Shown here in pieces: positions 8,990 to 16,974 of a stretch of 64,000 bases of DNA. The position numbers were made by a program, and so were the translations under genes. A model generated the notes under the pieces. The model saw only the letters and a list, made by a program, of their open reading frames with translations, was not told where the DNA came from and did no database searches. Numbering within the stretch: the stretch's first letter is position 1; each line of letters starts with the position of its first letter. Origin of the DNA: Plantactinospora mayteni (GTDB lineage: Bacteria; Actinomycetota; Actinomycetes; Mycobacteriales; Micromonosporaceae); assembly GCF_016862935.1 (NCBI RefSeq), contig NZ_BONX01000053.1, positions 1 through 64,000 of the forward strand, written 5' to 3'.

Positions 8990-9017
8990 ATGTTAGCGAT
9001 AACATGACGAGTGTCAA
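8990..9017 (-). promoter_or_regulatory. GH27 promoter overlapped by LacI-type operator
   Basis: On the minus strand a -35 TTGACA (9012-9017) and a -10 TAACAT (8990-8995) are separated by 16 nt. The palindrome ATGTTA-nCGn-TAACAT (8990-9005) covers the spacer and -10. The central CG is typical of LacI/GalR-family operators. A repressor bound here would block RNA polymerase directly. Confidence 0.7.
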
Positions 9018-9219
9018 TGGCTGGGCCGTCGTACCTCGAGCGGAAAGGCGCCGGGGCTCGACCGCGCCACCGACGTCATCCGGGAAGAGGCCGGGCGGCT
9101 GTCCCCCGCGCGAGCTACCCCGGACTGTCCACCGTGCGGTGACGATTCCGGGCCGACGAATCCATAGCGTTCGAGGTAGTTGCGGCGCTTCGGCCGTGGC
9201 ATCTCTCGAAGGAGTCGTC

Positions 9220-10056
9220 ATGCGACTGTTGAAGCAGCTCGGGGCCGTCGGGGCGGTCGCCCTCGTGGGCAGTCTGGCCGTCAACGCGGTGCAGGGGAAC
9301 GCCTTCCTCACCCTGGGCCTCGGTGTCGCGACGGCGGCGCTCGCGCTGCTGGCGTACGCGTGGGTGGTGCGGCGGACCGAGCGCCGGGCGCCGACGGAGG
9401 TGGCCGGCGCAGGTGCCGGCGCTGCCCTCGGCCGGGGCGTACTGGTCGGCGTCGGGCTGTTCACGGCCGTCGTCGCGAACATCGCCCTGCTCGGCGGCTA
9501 CCGGGTCGACGGCGGGGGCTCGGCGACGGGCGTGGTGGCGCTGTTCGGCTTCATGGCCGCCGCCGCCGTGACGGAGGAGCTGCTCTTTCGCGGCATCCTG
9601 TTCCGGATCATCGAGGAGCGGGCCGGCACGTGGGGCGCGCTGGCGCTGACCGGCCTGCTGTTCGGCCTGGTGCACCTGTTCAACCCGAACGCCAGCCTCT
9701 GGGGCGCGCTCGCCATCGCGGTCGAGGCCGGTGGCATGCTCGCCGCCGCCTACGCCGCCACCCGTAGCCTGTGGCTGCCGATCGGCCTGCACTTCGGCTG
9801 GAACTTCGCCGCGGCCGGCATCTTCGGCGCCGACGTCTCCGGCAGGAGCGGGCCGGCCGGGCTGCTGGACGGCGTGACGTCGGGCCCGATCCTGCTCAGC
9901 GGCGGCGAGTTCGGACCGGAGGCGAGCCTCTACGCGGTACTGGCCGGCGTGGTGCTGACGGTCGTGTTCATGCGGCTTGCCCGCCGGCGCGGCCACCTGG
10001 TGGCGCGTCGCCGCCGCACCGCCCAGCCCGACACGACCGCTACGCTCTCTCGGTGA
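9220..10056 (+). CDS. CPBP (CAAX/Abi) family intramembrane metalloprotease
   Basis: A 278-residue polytopic membrane protein with about seven or eight predicted helices. It carries the CPBP motifs in order: E-E-L-L-F-R-G (glutamate pair plus Arg), F-G-L-V-H-L-F (His), and H-F-G-W-N (second His). These make up the proposed metal site of the Rce1/Abi family, which cleaves prenylated or membrane peptides and is used for bacteriocin immunity or signalling in bacteria. The tail is Arg-rich and cytoplasmic. The ATG follows GAAGGAG. An upstream in-frame extension to 8926 runs across the GH27 promoter and is rejected. The two-component pair starts 88 nt downstream on the same strand and may be linked functionally. 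Confidence 0.85.
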   Translation: MRLLKQLGAVGAVALVGSLAVNAVQGNAFLTLGLGVATAALALLAYAWVVRRTERRAPTEVAGAGAGAALGRGVLVGVGLFTAVVANIALLGGYRVDGGGSATGVVALFGFMAAAAVTEELLFRGILFRIIEERAGTWGALALTGLLFGLVHLFNPNASLWGALAIAVEAGGMLAAAYAATRSLWLPIGLHFGWNFAAAGIFGADVSGRSGPAGLLDGVTSGPILLSGGEFGPEASLYAVLAGVVLTVVFMRLARRRGHLVARRRRTAQPDTTATLSR

Positions 10057-10144
10057 ACCCGTTGCAACCTCTCCTTGCGGTCTGTCGGGGCCGCAGGGGG
10101 AAGCTGGGGCGGACGCGCCGCGCGGTCCAGGTGGGAAAGGTTCA

Positions 10145-11299
10145 GTGATCGAGCTTCGGCGGGTTCCGGACCTGTGGCGGCGGTGCGACGTCACGGTCCG
10201 GGATCTCCCGTTCGCGCTGCTGCTCGCCGTCGGGTCGGTGCTACCGGCGCTGCATGGCTACGGGACGCGGGTCGGCGACCTGCCGAGCCGGCCCTTCGAC
10301 GCGCTGGCCGTCGTGGCGGTCGCCCTCGAGTGCCTCCCGCTCGCCATCCGCCGACGATGGCCGGCCGCCTGTCTCGCCCTGGTGTCGCTCGGCTTCGCCG
10401 TCGACCAACTCCGCGGCTACCACGCGTTCGCGGGCAGCGCGCTGCCCATCGCGCTGCTGAGCGCGGGCGCCCATCTGGAACGTCACCGGCGTGCCACCGC
10501 GGTCCTCCTCTCCGTGGCGTACGTGCCGCTGGCGGTCGCGCTCGACCGGCTCGGCGCGGACGAGCGGCCGGACGAGTTCGTGACGTTCTACCTGGCGCTG
10601 GCCGCCGCGTGGGGCGTCGGGGCGTGGCTGCGCTCCACCCGGGCGGCCGAGGCCGAACGCCGCCTCCGGCTCGCCGAGGCCACCCGCGCCGTCGAGCGCA
10701 CCCGGATCGCCCGCGAGCTCCACGACGTCGTGACCCACCACGTGACGGCGATGGTGGTACAGGCCGAGGCGGCGCGATACCTGACCGCCGCACCCGGTCG
10801 CCTCGACGAGACCCTGAGCGCCGTCACCGACACCGGCCGTCGGGCCATCAGCGACCTCCGACACCTGCTCGACCTGCTCAATCCCGACCACGGCACCGAT
10901 ACCAGGGCGCCGTCCGTCGGCGAGCTTCACGCGCTGGTCGAGCAGACGCGCCGGGCCGGGCAGCCGGTGGAGTTCACCGAGGAGGGCAGACCGGCGGAGT
11001 CGACCGGCAGCGCCGAACTCGCGGCCTATCGGGTCGTGCAGGAGGCCCTGACGAACGCCCTCAAGTACGCACACGGCGCCCGTACCGTGGTCCAGGTGCG
11101 GCACGGCGAACGGGAGATCGCGGTGGAGGTCAGCACCGACGGTTCCGGCTCGCGGACCGGGTCTCCGGGCGGGAGCGGGCGTGGCCTCGCCGGGCTCCGC
11201 GAACGGGTCGACGTGCTGGGCGGCGAGTTCAGCGCGGACCGGCGGGCCGGTGGCGGCTTCGTCGTGCGGGCCCGCATCCCCGCCGGGAGCCCGTCGTGA
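10145..11299 (+). CDS. NarL-type sensor histidine kinase
   Basis: A 384-residue sensor kinase. The first 165 residues hold four to five membrane helices without a large outer domain, so it probably senses a membrane or lipid-soluble cue. The HisKA_3 dimerisation box RIARELHDVVTHHV has phospho-acceptor His193. A HATPase_c domain follows with the N-box (EALTNALKYAH) and the G-rich GRGLAGLRERV lid. The start is a GTG at 10145; its purine-rich GGGAAAGG lies 6-13 nt upstream. The stop overlaps the start of the response regulator by 4 nt, so the two are translationally coupled. The signal and targets are unknown; the CPBP protease upstream is a candidate partner. Confidence 0.9.
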   Translation: MIELRRVPDLWRRCDVTVRDLPFALLLAVGSVLPALHGYGTRVGDLPSRPFDALAVVAVALECLPLAIRRRWPAACLALVSLGFAVDQLRGYHAFAGSALPIALLSAGAHLERHRRATAVLLSVAYVPLAVALDRLGADERPDEFVTFYLALAAAWGVGAWLRSTRAAEAERRLRLAEATRAVERTRIARELHDVVTHHVTAMVVQAEAARYLTAAPGRLDETLSAVTDTGRRAISDLRHLLDLLNPDHGTDTRAPSVGELHALVEQTRRAGQPVEFTEEGRPAESTGSAELAAYRVVQEALTNALKYAHGARTVVQVRHGEREIAVEVSTDGSGSRTGSPGGSGRGLAGLRERVDVLGGEFSADRRAGGGFVVRARIPAGSPS

Positions 11300-11955
11300 C
11301 CGCGCCGGTCCGGGTCCTGGTCTGCGACGACCAGGCGCTGATCCGTACCGGGTTCGCGACGATCATCGACGCCCAGCCCGACCTGGAGATCGTGGGCGAG
11401 TGCGGGGACGGGCGGGCCGCGGTCGACCTCGCCGGCCGGTTGCACCCGGACGTGGTGGTGATGGACGTACGGATGCCGGTGCTCGACGGCATCGAGGCGA
11501 CCCGCCTGCTGGCCGGTGTCGGGGTGGCGCATCCCGTCAAGGTGCTCGTGGTGACCACCTTCAACCTGGACCAGTACGTCTACGAGGCACTGCGCGCGGG
11601 GGCGAGCGGGTTCCTGCTCAAGGACGCCCCACCGGCGCAACTGCTGCACGGCATCCGCACCGTCGCGGCCGGTGCCGCACTGCTGGCCCCCGAGGTGACG
11701 CGGCAACTCGTCGGCAGGTACGCGGCGCGGATCCGTCCGGCCGAGGACACCCCGGACGACGTCGGGCTGACCCCGCGCGAACTGGAGGTCCTCCGGCTCA
11801 TCGCCGACGGTCTGTCCAACAGCGAGATCGCCGCGACCCTGGTGATCAGCCAGGAGACCGTCAAGACGTACGTCTCGCGCATCCTCGCCAAGCTCGGCCT
11901 GCGCGACCGGGTGCAGGCGGTGGTCTACGCCTACCGCCGAGGGCTGGTGACCTGA
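11296..11955 (+). CDS. NarL/LuxR-type response regulator
   Basis: A 219-residue two-domain regulator. The receiver domain (about 5-125) has acidic residues Asp11-Asp12, phosphorylation site Asp57 (V-V-M-D-V-R-M), the conserved Thr in V-V-T-T-F and Lys in L-L-K-D-A. The C-terminal LuxR HTH (about 155-217) reads LTPRELEVLRLIADGLSNSE, then the recognition helix around ISQETVKTYVSRIL. The GTG start overlaps the kinase stop as GTGA, confirming the pair. Length is normal. DNA targets cannot be read from the window. Confidence 0.93.
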   Translation: MTAPVRVLVCDDQALIRTGFATIIDAQPDLEIVGECGDGRAAVDLAGRLHPDVVVMDVRMPVLDGIEATRLLAGVGVAHPVKVLVVTTFNLDQYVYEALRAGASGFLLKDAPPAQLLHGIRTVAAGAALLAPEVTRQLVGRYAARIRPAEDTPDDVGLTPRELEVLRLIADGLSNSEIAATLVISQETVKTYVSRILAKLGLRDRVQAVVYAYRRGLVT

Positions 11956-12004
11956 GACCTCCGCCGCCCGGCCGGTGTCTGTGGCATCTGTCACGTTGCT
12001 CTGG

Positions 12005-12031
12005 TGTCACAAGGATCGGCTCGTCGACGTC
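12005..12031 (+). promoter_or_regulatory. ECF41-like promoter upstream of doxX-like gene
   Basis: TGTCACA at 12005-12011 and CGTC at 12028-12031 are spaced by 16 nt, matching the promoter signature I recall for ECF41 sigma factors (TGTCACA at -35, CGTC at -10). It lies about 55 nt upstream of the DoxX start. An ECF41 gene is present at 62808-63728. Confidence 0.55.
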
Positions 12032-12083
12032 ACATGTCCGACCAGGCATCCGAGTGGGAGGCCGGTACCGAAGGAGAACGCTC

Positions 12084-12467
12084 ATGAACCTCGCTCTCTG
12101 GATCGTCGCCGGGCTGCTGGCCGTCGCCTTCCTGGCCGGCGGCGTCATCAAGCTTGTCCTGTCCAAGGAGCGGCTGGCCGCAGCCCCCGGCGGGGGATGG
12201 ACCGCGGACTTCGGCGCCGGCGCGATCAAGGCGATCGGCGCTGTCGAGGTGCTGGCCGCGGTGGGCCTGGTCCTGCCCGCCGTACTCGACATCGCGCCGG
12301 TTCTGGTGCCCCTGGCCGCCTCCGGCCTGGTGTTGCTGATGGGCGGCGCGATCATCACGCACCTCCGGCGGCACGAGCACAAGGCGATCGTGGCAAACCT
12401 GGCCTATCTCGCCCTGGCCGGCTTCGTGGCCTGGGGCCGATTCGGCCCCGAGTCCTTCACCGGCTGA
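12084..12467 (+). CDS. DoxX family membrane protein
   Basis: A 127-residue protein with four predicted membrane helices (about 2-24, 43-66, 69-90 and 100-120). The glycine-rich first helix (F-L-A-G-G-V-I-K-L) and the K-A-I-G-A-V-E-V-L-A-A second helix are typical of DoxX/DoxD-like proteins. These act with thiosulfate/quinone redox or oxidative-stress functions in some bacteria; most actinobacterial members are unassigned. The ATG has AAGGAG at 6 nt. Its promoter resembles the ECF41 type, which would place it under an extracytoplasmic-stress sigma factor. It stands alone between the two-component pair and a convergent NmrA-like gene. Confidence 0.85.
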   Translation: MNLALWIVAGLLAVAFLAGGVIKLVLSKERLAAAPGGGWTADFGAGAIKAIGAVEVLAAVGLVLPAVLDIAPVLVPLAASGLVLLMGGAIITHLRRHEHKAIVANLAYLALAGFVAWGRFGPESFTG

Positions 12468-12536
12468 CCCGGCCCGCGTCGAGACCACCCGCCCCCGGGT
12501 ACGACAGAAGCCCGGCGAACGTGACCGGACCCCGCG

Positions 12537-13367
12537 CTACCCGGTCGTGACGCGGGGCGCCTGGAAGCGTTCCGCGTGCTCCGTCACCCACTGGGCGAAC
12601 GTACGCGCCGGGCGGCCGGTCACCTGCGCCACGGTGTCGACCACGGTCGTGGAGGTCTCGTCGGGCTCGGCGTACCAGCCGACGACGAATTCGGCGTCCG
12701 CCCGGGACACGCCGGTGGCGACCAGCCTCTCGACGGCCTGTTCGTGCGTGATCGGGACGAAGGCGATCTCGCGGCCGATGGCCCGGGACAGGATCGCGAT
12801 CCGTTCCCGCGGGGTCAGCGACTCGGGCCCGGTGAGGTGGTAGACGCGCCCGTCGTGGCCGTCGTCGAGCAGCGCCGCCGCGGCCACCGCCGCGATGTCA
12901 GCCTCGTGGACCAGGGCGCTGGGAAAGTCGTACGGCTCGCGCACGATCCCTTCGGTCCGGATCGATTCGCTCCAGGTCAACGTGTTGGACATGAACTCCT
13001 GCGGTTCCAGGCGGGTCCATCGCACACCCGAGTCGGCCACAGCCTGCTCGACCGGCCCCACCTCGCCACCCCACAGCACGGTGATCCGGCCCACGCCCGC
13101 GTGCACCGCCCGGCGTACCAACTCGGGTCCGACCTCGGCGAGCCCCGCCGTCACCGTGACATGCAACCGGCTGACGCCGTCGAGGGCGTCGCCCAACCGC
13201 TCCGGCACAGTGTGCGTACCGGCCACCAGCTCTACTCCGGCCGGAAACCTGCCCGCGGCGGCGGCCGGATTCCGGGTCAGGGCCCGAACGCGCTCTCCAC
13301 GGCGGACGAGTTCTGCCACCACGTGTCGTCCGGTGTTCCCGGTGGCGCCCGTTACCAGCGTCGTCAC
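12537..13367 (-). CDS. NmrA-like NAD(P)-binding oxidoreductase
   Basis: A 276-residue atypical short-chain dehydrogenase. The Rossmann motif V-T-G-A-T-G-N-T-G-R-H sits at residues 5-15, followed by Arg at the end of the second strand (R-A-L-T-R-N), which favours NADPH. There is no Tyr-x3-Lys catalytic pair, as expected for NmrA/QOR2-like proteins that act as redox sensors or quinone reductases. The C-terminal part (LTGPESLTPRERIAILSRAI) matches the family. The GTG start lies 10 nt after GAGAGGAG. The promoter has the long 19-nt spacer of MerR-type control, consistent with induction by redox or electrophile stress. Confidence 0.88.
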   Translation of the reverse strand: MTTLVTGATGNTGRHVVAELVRRGERVRALTRNPAAAAGRFPAGVELVAGTHTVPERLGDALDGVSRLHVTVTAGLAEVGPELVRRAVHAGVGRITVLWGGEVGPVEQAVADSGVRWTRLEPQEFMSNTLTWSESIRTEGIVREPYDFPSALVHEADIAAVAAAALLDDGHDGRVYHLTGPESLTPRERIAILSRAIGREIAFVPITHEQAVERLVATGVSRADAEFVVGWYAEPDETSTTVVDTVAQVTGRPARTFAQWVTEHAERFQAPRVTTG

Positions 13368-13392
13368 AGTCGTACTCCTCTCGTCGCCGACG

Positions 13393-13423
13393 ACGCTAGA
13401 ACCTCAACCGAAGTCGACGTCAA
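13393..13423 (-). promoter_or_regulatory. MerR-type promoter (19-nt spacer)
   Basis: On the minus strand -35 TTGACG (13418-13423) and -10 TAGCGT (13393-13398) are 19 nt apart. An imperfect dyad of GAC(G)TC(G)AC against GTTGAGGTTC fills the spacer. This geometry is characteristic of promoters activated by MerR/SoxR-family regulators. No such regulator is in the window. Confidence 0.55.
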
Positions 13424-13530
13424 GAATCTCGTCGCGGCGGTCGGGCGGCCCGGTCCGTGCGACGGCACGAATCTCCGCTGTGGACCGCTGTTCCCCGAGG
13501 TCACCGACGAGCGGAGGCGACGACCGCCGG

Positions 13531-14856
13531 CTACCCGGGCGGGGTGGGCGTCGGGGCCGCGCCTGCGCCGACCGCAGGTGCGGCCCGGGCCGCCCACTCC
13601 TCGTCGGCGGCCCGCTTCCCGGCGAGCCCGTTCCGGCCGTCGTAGCGGACGAACGCCGGCAGGGCAGCCGCCAGCGCGAGTGTGCCGACGACACAGAGCA
13701 CGCCGCCGGAGACGATCGACCCACCGATGCCGATGAACCGGGCGGCGACGCCGGAGCGGAGCTGGCCGAGCAGCGGCCCGGTGGCGTACGAGATCATCTC
13801 GATGCCGGCCAGCCGGCCCCGCAGGTGATCGGGGATGGTCTGGTTCCAGATGGTCATCCGGAAGATGCCCGAGACCATGTCGGCCGCGCCGGCGAAGGCG
13901 AGGAAGACGAGCGCCAGCCAGAGCCAGTCGGTCAGGCCGAAGCCGATGATCCCCACGCCCCACAGCCCGGCGGCGATCACCACCATCAGCCCGTGCCGGT
14001 GCACCCGTCCGGTCCAACCGGAGGTCACCGTCGCGAGCAGCGACCCGACGGCGGGTGCCGCGTAGAGCAGGCCGAGGACGGCGGGGCCGCCGAGCTTGCT
14101 CGCCATGAAAGGGTAGAGCGCCTGTGGCATCCCGAAGAACATCGCGTTGATGTCCACGAGGTAGGTGCCGAGCAGTTCGGGCCGACTCCGGGCGTAGCGC
14201 AGGCCGGTCACCACCGAGCGCAGCGACGGGCGTTCGGCGGCCGGTGGCGGCGGCACGGCCTTGATCAGGTACAGACAGATCAGTGAGAACGCGAACGTGC
14301 CGAGGTCGACCGCGTAGACCCACGGCATGTCGACCGACGCGATCAGCAGGCCGGCGACGGCCGGGCCGCCGAGTTGGGCGAGCTGCATCCGCAGGGCGTT
14401 GAGCGCGCTGGCGGCCGGGATCTCGTCCAGGGCGACGACGCGCGGGGTGAGTCCTTCGAGTGCCGGCCGCTGGATGCCGTCGATCGCGGCGGTGATCGCG
14501 GCGATTACGTAGAGCAGCCAGAGGTGCGGCCGGTCGACGAGCGAGTTGACCAGCAGGACGCCGCAGATCACGGTGAACGCGACCTCCGCGCCCAGTACCA
14601 GCGCGCGGCGGTCGAGGTAGTCGGCCAGGGCGCCGCCGACGAAGGCCATCACCAGCAGAGGTACGAGTTCGCAGACGCCGAGGAGACCGACGAGCAGCGG
14701 ATCGTCGGTCAGCGCGTACACCTGGAAGGGGATGGTTACGTACGTGATGAACGATCCGAACCCCGACACACCGTTCGCCGCGAACAGGAGCCGGAAGTCC
14801 CTCGACGTGCGCAACGGCGTGACGTCGAGCGCCATCCGGCGGAGCAGCCGTCCCAC
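13531..14856 (-). CDS. MFS transporter, EntS-like exporter
   Basis: A 441-residue protein with 12 predicted membrane helices and an MFS_3 (enterobactin-exporter-like) layout. The start DFRLLFAANGVSGFGSFIT leads into helix 1, the loop 2-3 motif reads G-G-A-L-A-D-Y-L-D-R-R, and a second such loop lies in the middle. The tail is Pro/Ala/Thr-rich and cytoplasmic. Such transporters export siderophores or drugs; the substrate is not determinable. The start is a GTG at 14856; an ATG seven codons later (14835) is equally plausible, and neither has a strong RBS. It has its own promoter region and a 163-nt gap to the NmrA-like gene downstream. Confidence 0.85.
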   Translation of the reverse strand: MGRLLRRMALDVTPLRTSRDFRLLFAANGVSGFGSFITYVTIPFQVYALTDDPLLVGLLGVCELVPLLVMAFVGGALADYLDRRALVLGAEVAFTVICGVLLVNSLVDRPHLWLLYVIAAITAAIDGIQRPALEGLTPRVVALDEIPAASALNALRMQLAQLGGPAVAGLLIASVDMPWVYAVDLGTFAFSLICLYLIKAVPPPPAAERPSLRSVVTGLRYARSRPELLGTYLVDINAMFFGMPQALYPFMASKLGGPAVLGLLYAAPAVGSLLATVTSGWTGRVHRHGLMVVIAAGLWGVGIIGFGLTDWLWLALVFLAFAGAADMVSGIFRMTIWNQTIPDHLRGRLAGIEMISYATGPLLGQLRSGVAARFIGIGGSIVSGGVLCVVGTLALAAALPAFVRYDGRNGLAGKRAADEEWAARAAPAVGAGAAPTPTPPG

Positions 14857-14963
14857 GAACCGTGATGGTGCCCGAGCCTCGGGCGGGTGTCGATCGGATT
14901 AGCGGGAACCGGATCGGTCCCGCCGACCTGCGGCCGGGTCGAACGGCAACGACCGTTCCGGCC

Positions 14964-14998
14964 TGTCCCTCCCACCGGGTGAACCGGCGGGAGGGACA
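14964..14998. terminator. Hairpin terminator
   Basis: Stem 14964-14978 pairs with 14984-14998 with one mismatch pair, loop GTGAA. It lies downstream of the PHP gene (minus strand) and upstream of the MFS start, so it insulates the two. Confidence 0.65.
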
Positions 14999-15000
14999 AG

Positions 15001-15037
15001 GTCAGCCCTCCGTGTCAGCCCTCCGTGTCAGCCCTCC
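15001..15037. repeat. 13-bp tandem repeat x3
   Basis: GTCAGCCCTCCGT occurs three times head to tail, the last copy ending one base short, immediately beside the hairpin. Its function is unknown; it probably arose by slippage. Confidence 0.8.
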
Positions 15038-15109
15038 GGCACGTCACGCTCTCGGCGTGCGAACGGTGACGGCGGGCCGGGAAGCGGCGAGCGGCTTCGG
15101 CTCGGGCGG

Positions 15110-16606
15110 TCAGCGGATCCGGACGAAGACCGGGTTCGAGTAGAACCACAGGTCGTCCCACGGGCTCTCCTGCCCGTCGGCGAGCGGCTCGGCCTCGTCG
15201 GTGCTGGTTCCGCGGACCCGGGCGTACATGTCGGTCTCGACGTTGCGCAGGGTGTGCTTGATGACGTACTCGTTGCCCTGCTTGCGCCAGTCGCGCGGGC
15301 CGAACCGGGCCACGACCTTGGTGGTCGGGTTGGTGTCGGCGTCGCGGTTGGCGACCGGGCCGGTGATCTGGCCGACGATGAGGTCGACCCGCCGGACCTC
15401 CGGACGGTCGCCGTTGTGGTTCTTGCCGTTGAGCGGCCGGAACCTGATCTCGATCTCGACGTCGGTCCGGTTGCGGCGGCTCAGGGTGACGGTCTCGCCC
15501 ACGGCGGCGTCGCGGCCCTGGCCGGAGGCCGTGATGTCGAGGCTGGTGACCAGGTCACCGGTGGTGACCCAGATCCGCCCGTTACGCAGCCCGTCCATGA
15601 TGTCGGCGTAGTCCTGCCGCGCATGCACGTAGGTCTTGCTGTACTCGCCCGGCCAGAAGTCCGAGCCGCCGCGGGTCCAGTGCACGTGCGAGTCCGAGGT
15701 GGCGGTGATCCACCAGCGCCGGCCCTCGCCGAGCAGCGCGTCCCAGAGCCCGCCGACCCGAGCGGTCATCTGGTCGTAGCCGCCGTGGGTCGGGTAGTTG
15801 CCGTAGCCGCCCCGGTCGCCGCCGTTGAGCGGGCCGGCCTGGTGGCCGGGCGCGCCCTCGAAGCCGACGTACACGTCGGGGGCGGCGTCCTGGTTGTTGC
15901 GGAACTCCCGTGGGGTGTCCTGGCCCCACTGGTAGAAGCCGGGCGCCGACCGGGCCGCGTGGTGCGCGATGACCAGCGGCTTGTGCCGCAGGTCCTTCGC
16001 GTACTTGAGGAACTCGATCATCTTCGCCTCGGTGTTCCAGCTCGGATCAGCGGGGAAGGGATCGTTCTTGGCGAACTTGCTCTCCAGGTCGTAGAGCATC
16101 TTCGCCTCGTCGTCGTGGCGCGGGATCATCAGCGTGTGGTGGTCCATCGCCGGGGCGTCGAACTCCATGCCCCAGAACTGGAGCACCTCGGGCACCAGGC
16201 GGCGGGAGAGCAGCAGGTCGGGGTACGCCTGCTCCAGGTTCACCTTCGAGTGGGTCGGGCCACCGTGGTCGGTGCACATCGCCCAGGTCAGGCCGAAGTT
16301 CTTCGCCATGATCGCGTTGGTCACGATCGGGTACACCGCGTCGGCGCCCTTGCTGAACACCGGCGGGTTCACCGAGGTGTCGAACTCACCGCTGTACTCC
16401 GAGTGGATGTGGTGGTCCCCCGCCCGCCACACCCGGTTGCGCGAGCTGTTCTCGTTCCCCTGGTGGTCGTGCCGGTCGTCCTCCTGCGCCCATGCCGCGC
16501 CGGCACCGACGAGCGGGCTCGCGGCGGCCAGGGTCGCACCGACGCCGGCGTACTTCACCAACTGGCGCCGCGAAAGCTGCGAACGCTCGGAATCATTCTC
16601 CGTCAA
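15110..16606 (-). CDS. Tat-exported PHP-domain phosphoesterase
   Basis: A 498-residue exported protein. A twin-arginine signal (L-S-R-R-Q-L-V-K, then a hydrophobic region ending GAAWA|Q) implies folding with metal before export. The mature part is a PHP-superfamily metal hydrolase: H-H-I-H-S start, C-T-D-H-G-G, A-H-H-A-A, and D-S-H-V-H-W near the end supply the usual His/Asp metal ligands. A C-terminal beta-rich region follows. PHP proteins hydrolyse phosphoesters with Mn, Zn or Fe; the substrate here is unknown. The start is taken as the TTG at 16606, which follows AAAGAGG at 7 nt and begins the signal; the frame runs open further upstream without another RBS. Confidence 0.8.
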   Translation of the reverse strand: MTENDSERSQLSRRQLVKYAGVGATLAAASPLVGAGAAWAQEDDRHDHQGNENSSRNRVWRAGDHHIHSEYSGEFDTSVNPPVFSKGADAVYPIVTNAIMAKNFGLTWAMCTDHGGPTHSKVNLEQAYPDLLLSRRLVPEVLQFWGMEFDAPAMDHHTLMIPRHDDEAKMLYDLESKFAKNDPFPADPSWNTEAKMIEFLKYAKDLRHKPLVIAHHAARSAPGFYQWGQDTPREFRNNQDAAPDVYVGFEGAPGHQAGPLNGGDRGGYGNYPTHGGYDQMTARVGGLWDALLGEGRRWWITATSDSHVHWTRGGSDFWPGEYSKTYVHARQDYADIMDGLRNGRIWVTTGDLVTSLDITASGQGRDAAVGETVTLSRRNRTDVEIEIRFRPLNGKNHNGDRPEVRRVDLIVGQITGPVANRDADTNPTTKVVARFGPRDWRKQGNEYVIKHTLRNVETDMYARVRGTSTDEAEPLADGQESPWDDLWFYSNPVFVRIR

Positions 16607-16974
16607 GATGAAAACCTCTTTCAACACGAGGTGATGGGCTTTGTCAATGTGAGTCTCGGGACACGTACTTAATGTGTGATGAACAGAGCCCACCATGATC
16701 GAGAACACCCCTTGCCGGCCGCCTAAATCGACCGTCACCGCCATCACAGAAACGGCGGACTCGGCTGCCTGCGCTGGTCAGCGAGTATGGAGACGGGTCG
16801 GCGACCATCTCGTGTCGCGTGATCTGGTACCTGCAAAAATGTGCAACAAATCGTGTCCCGGCTGTTCGCTCCCGCGTTGGTCCCTGACCCCGGCGCATCG
16901 CGAACATCCGCTGCCCGGACGGGGAGGTTGGGTGGGCCTGCGGTGGCCGGGCGGGTCGACAGGCCGACAAGCCT
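16607..16974. other. Intergenic, no gene seen
   Basis: About 370 bases between two minus-strand genes. It should hold the promoter of the PHP gene; an AT-rich patch lies at 16650-16690. No convincing ORF, operator or terminator was found. Confidence 0.4.

Noticed and set aside
12576-13736. 386-codon plus-strand ORF opposite the NmrA-like gene
   Set aside because: Crosses an intergenic region and antisense coding sequence; no recognisable protein family.
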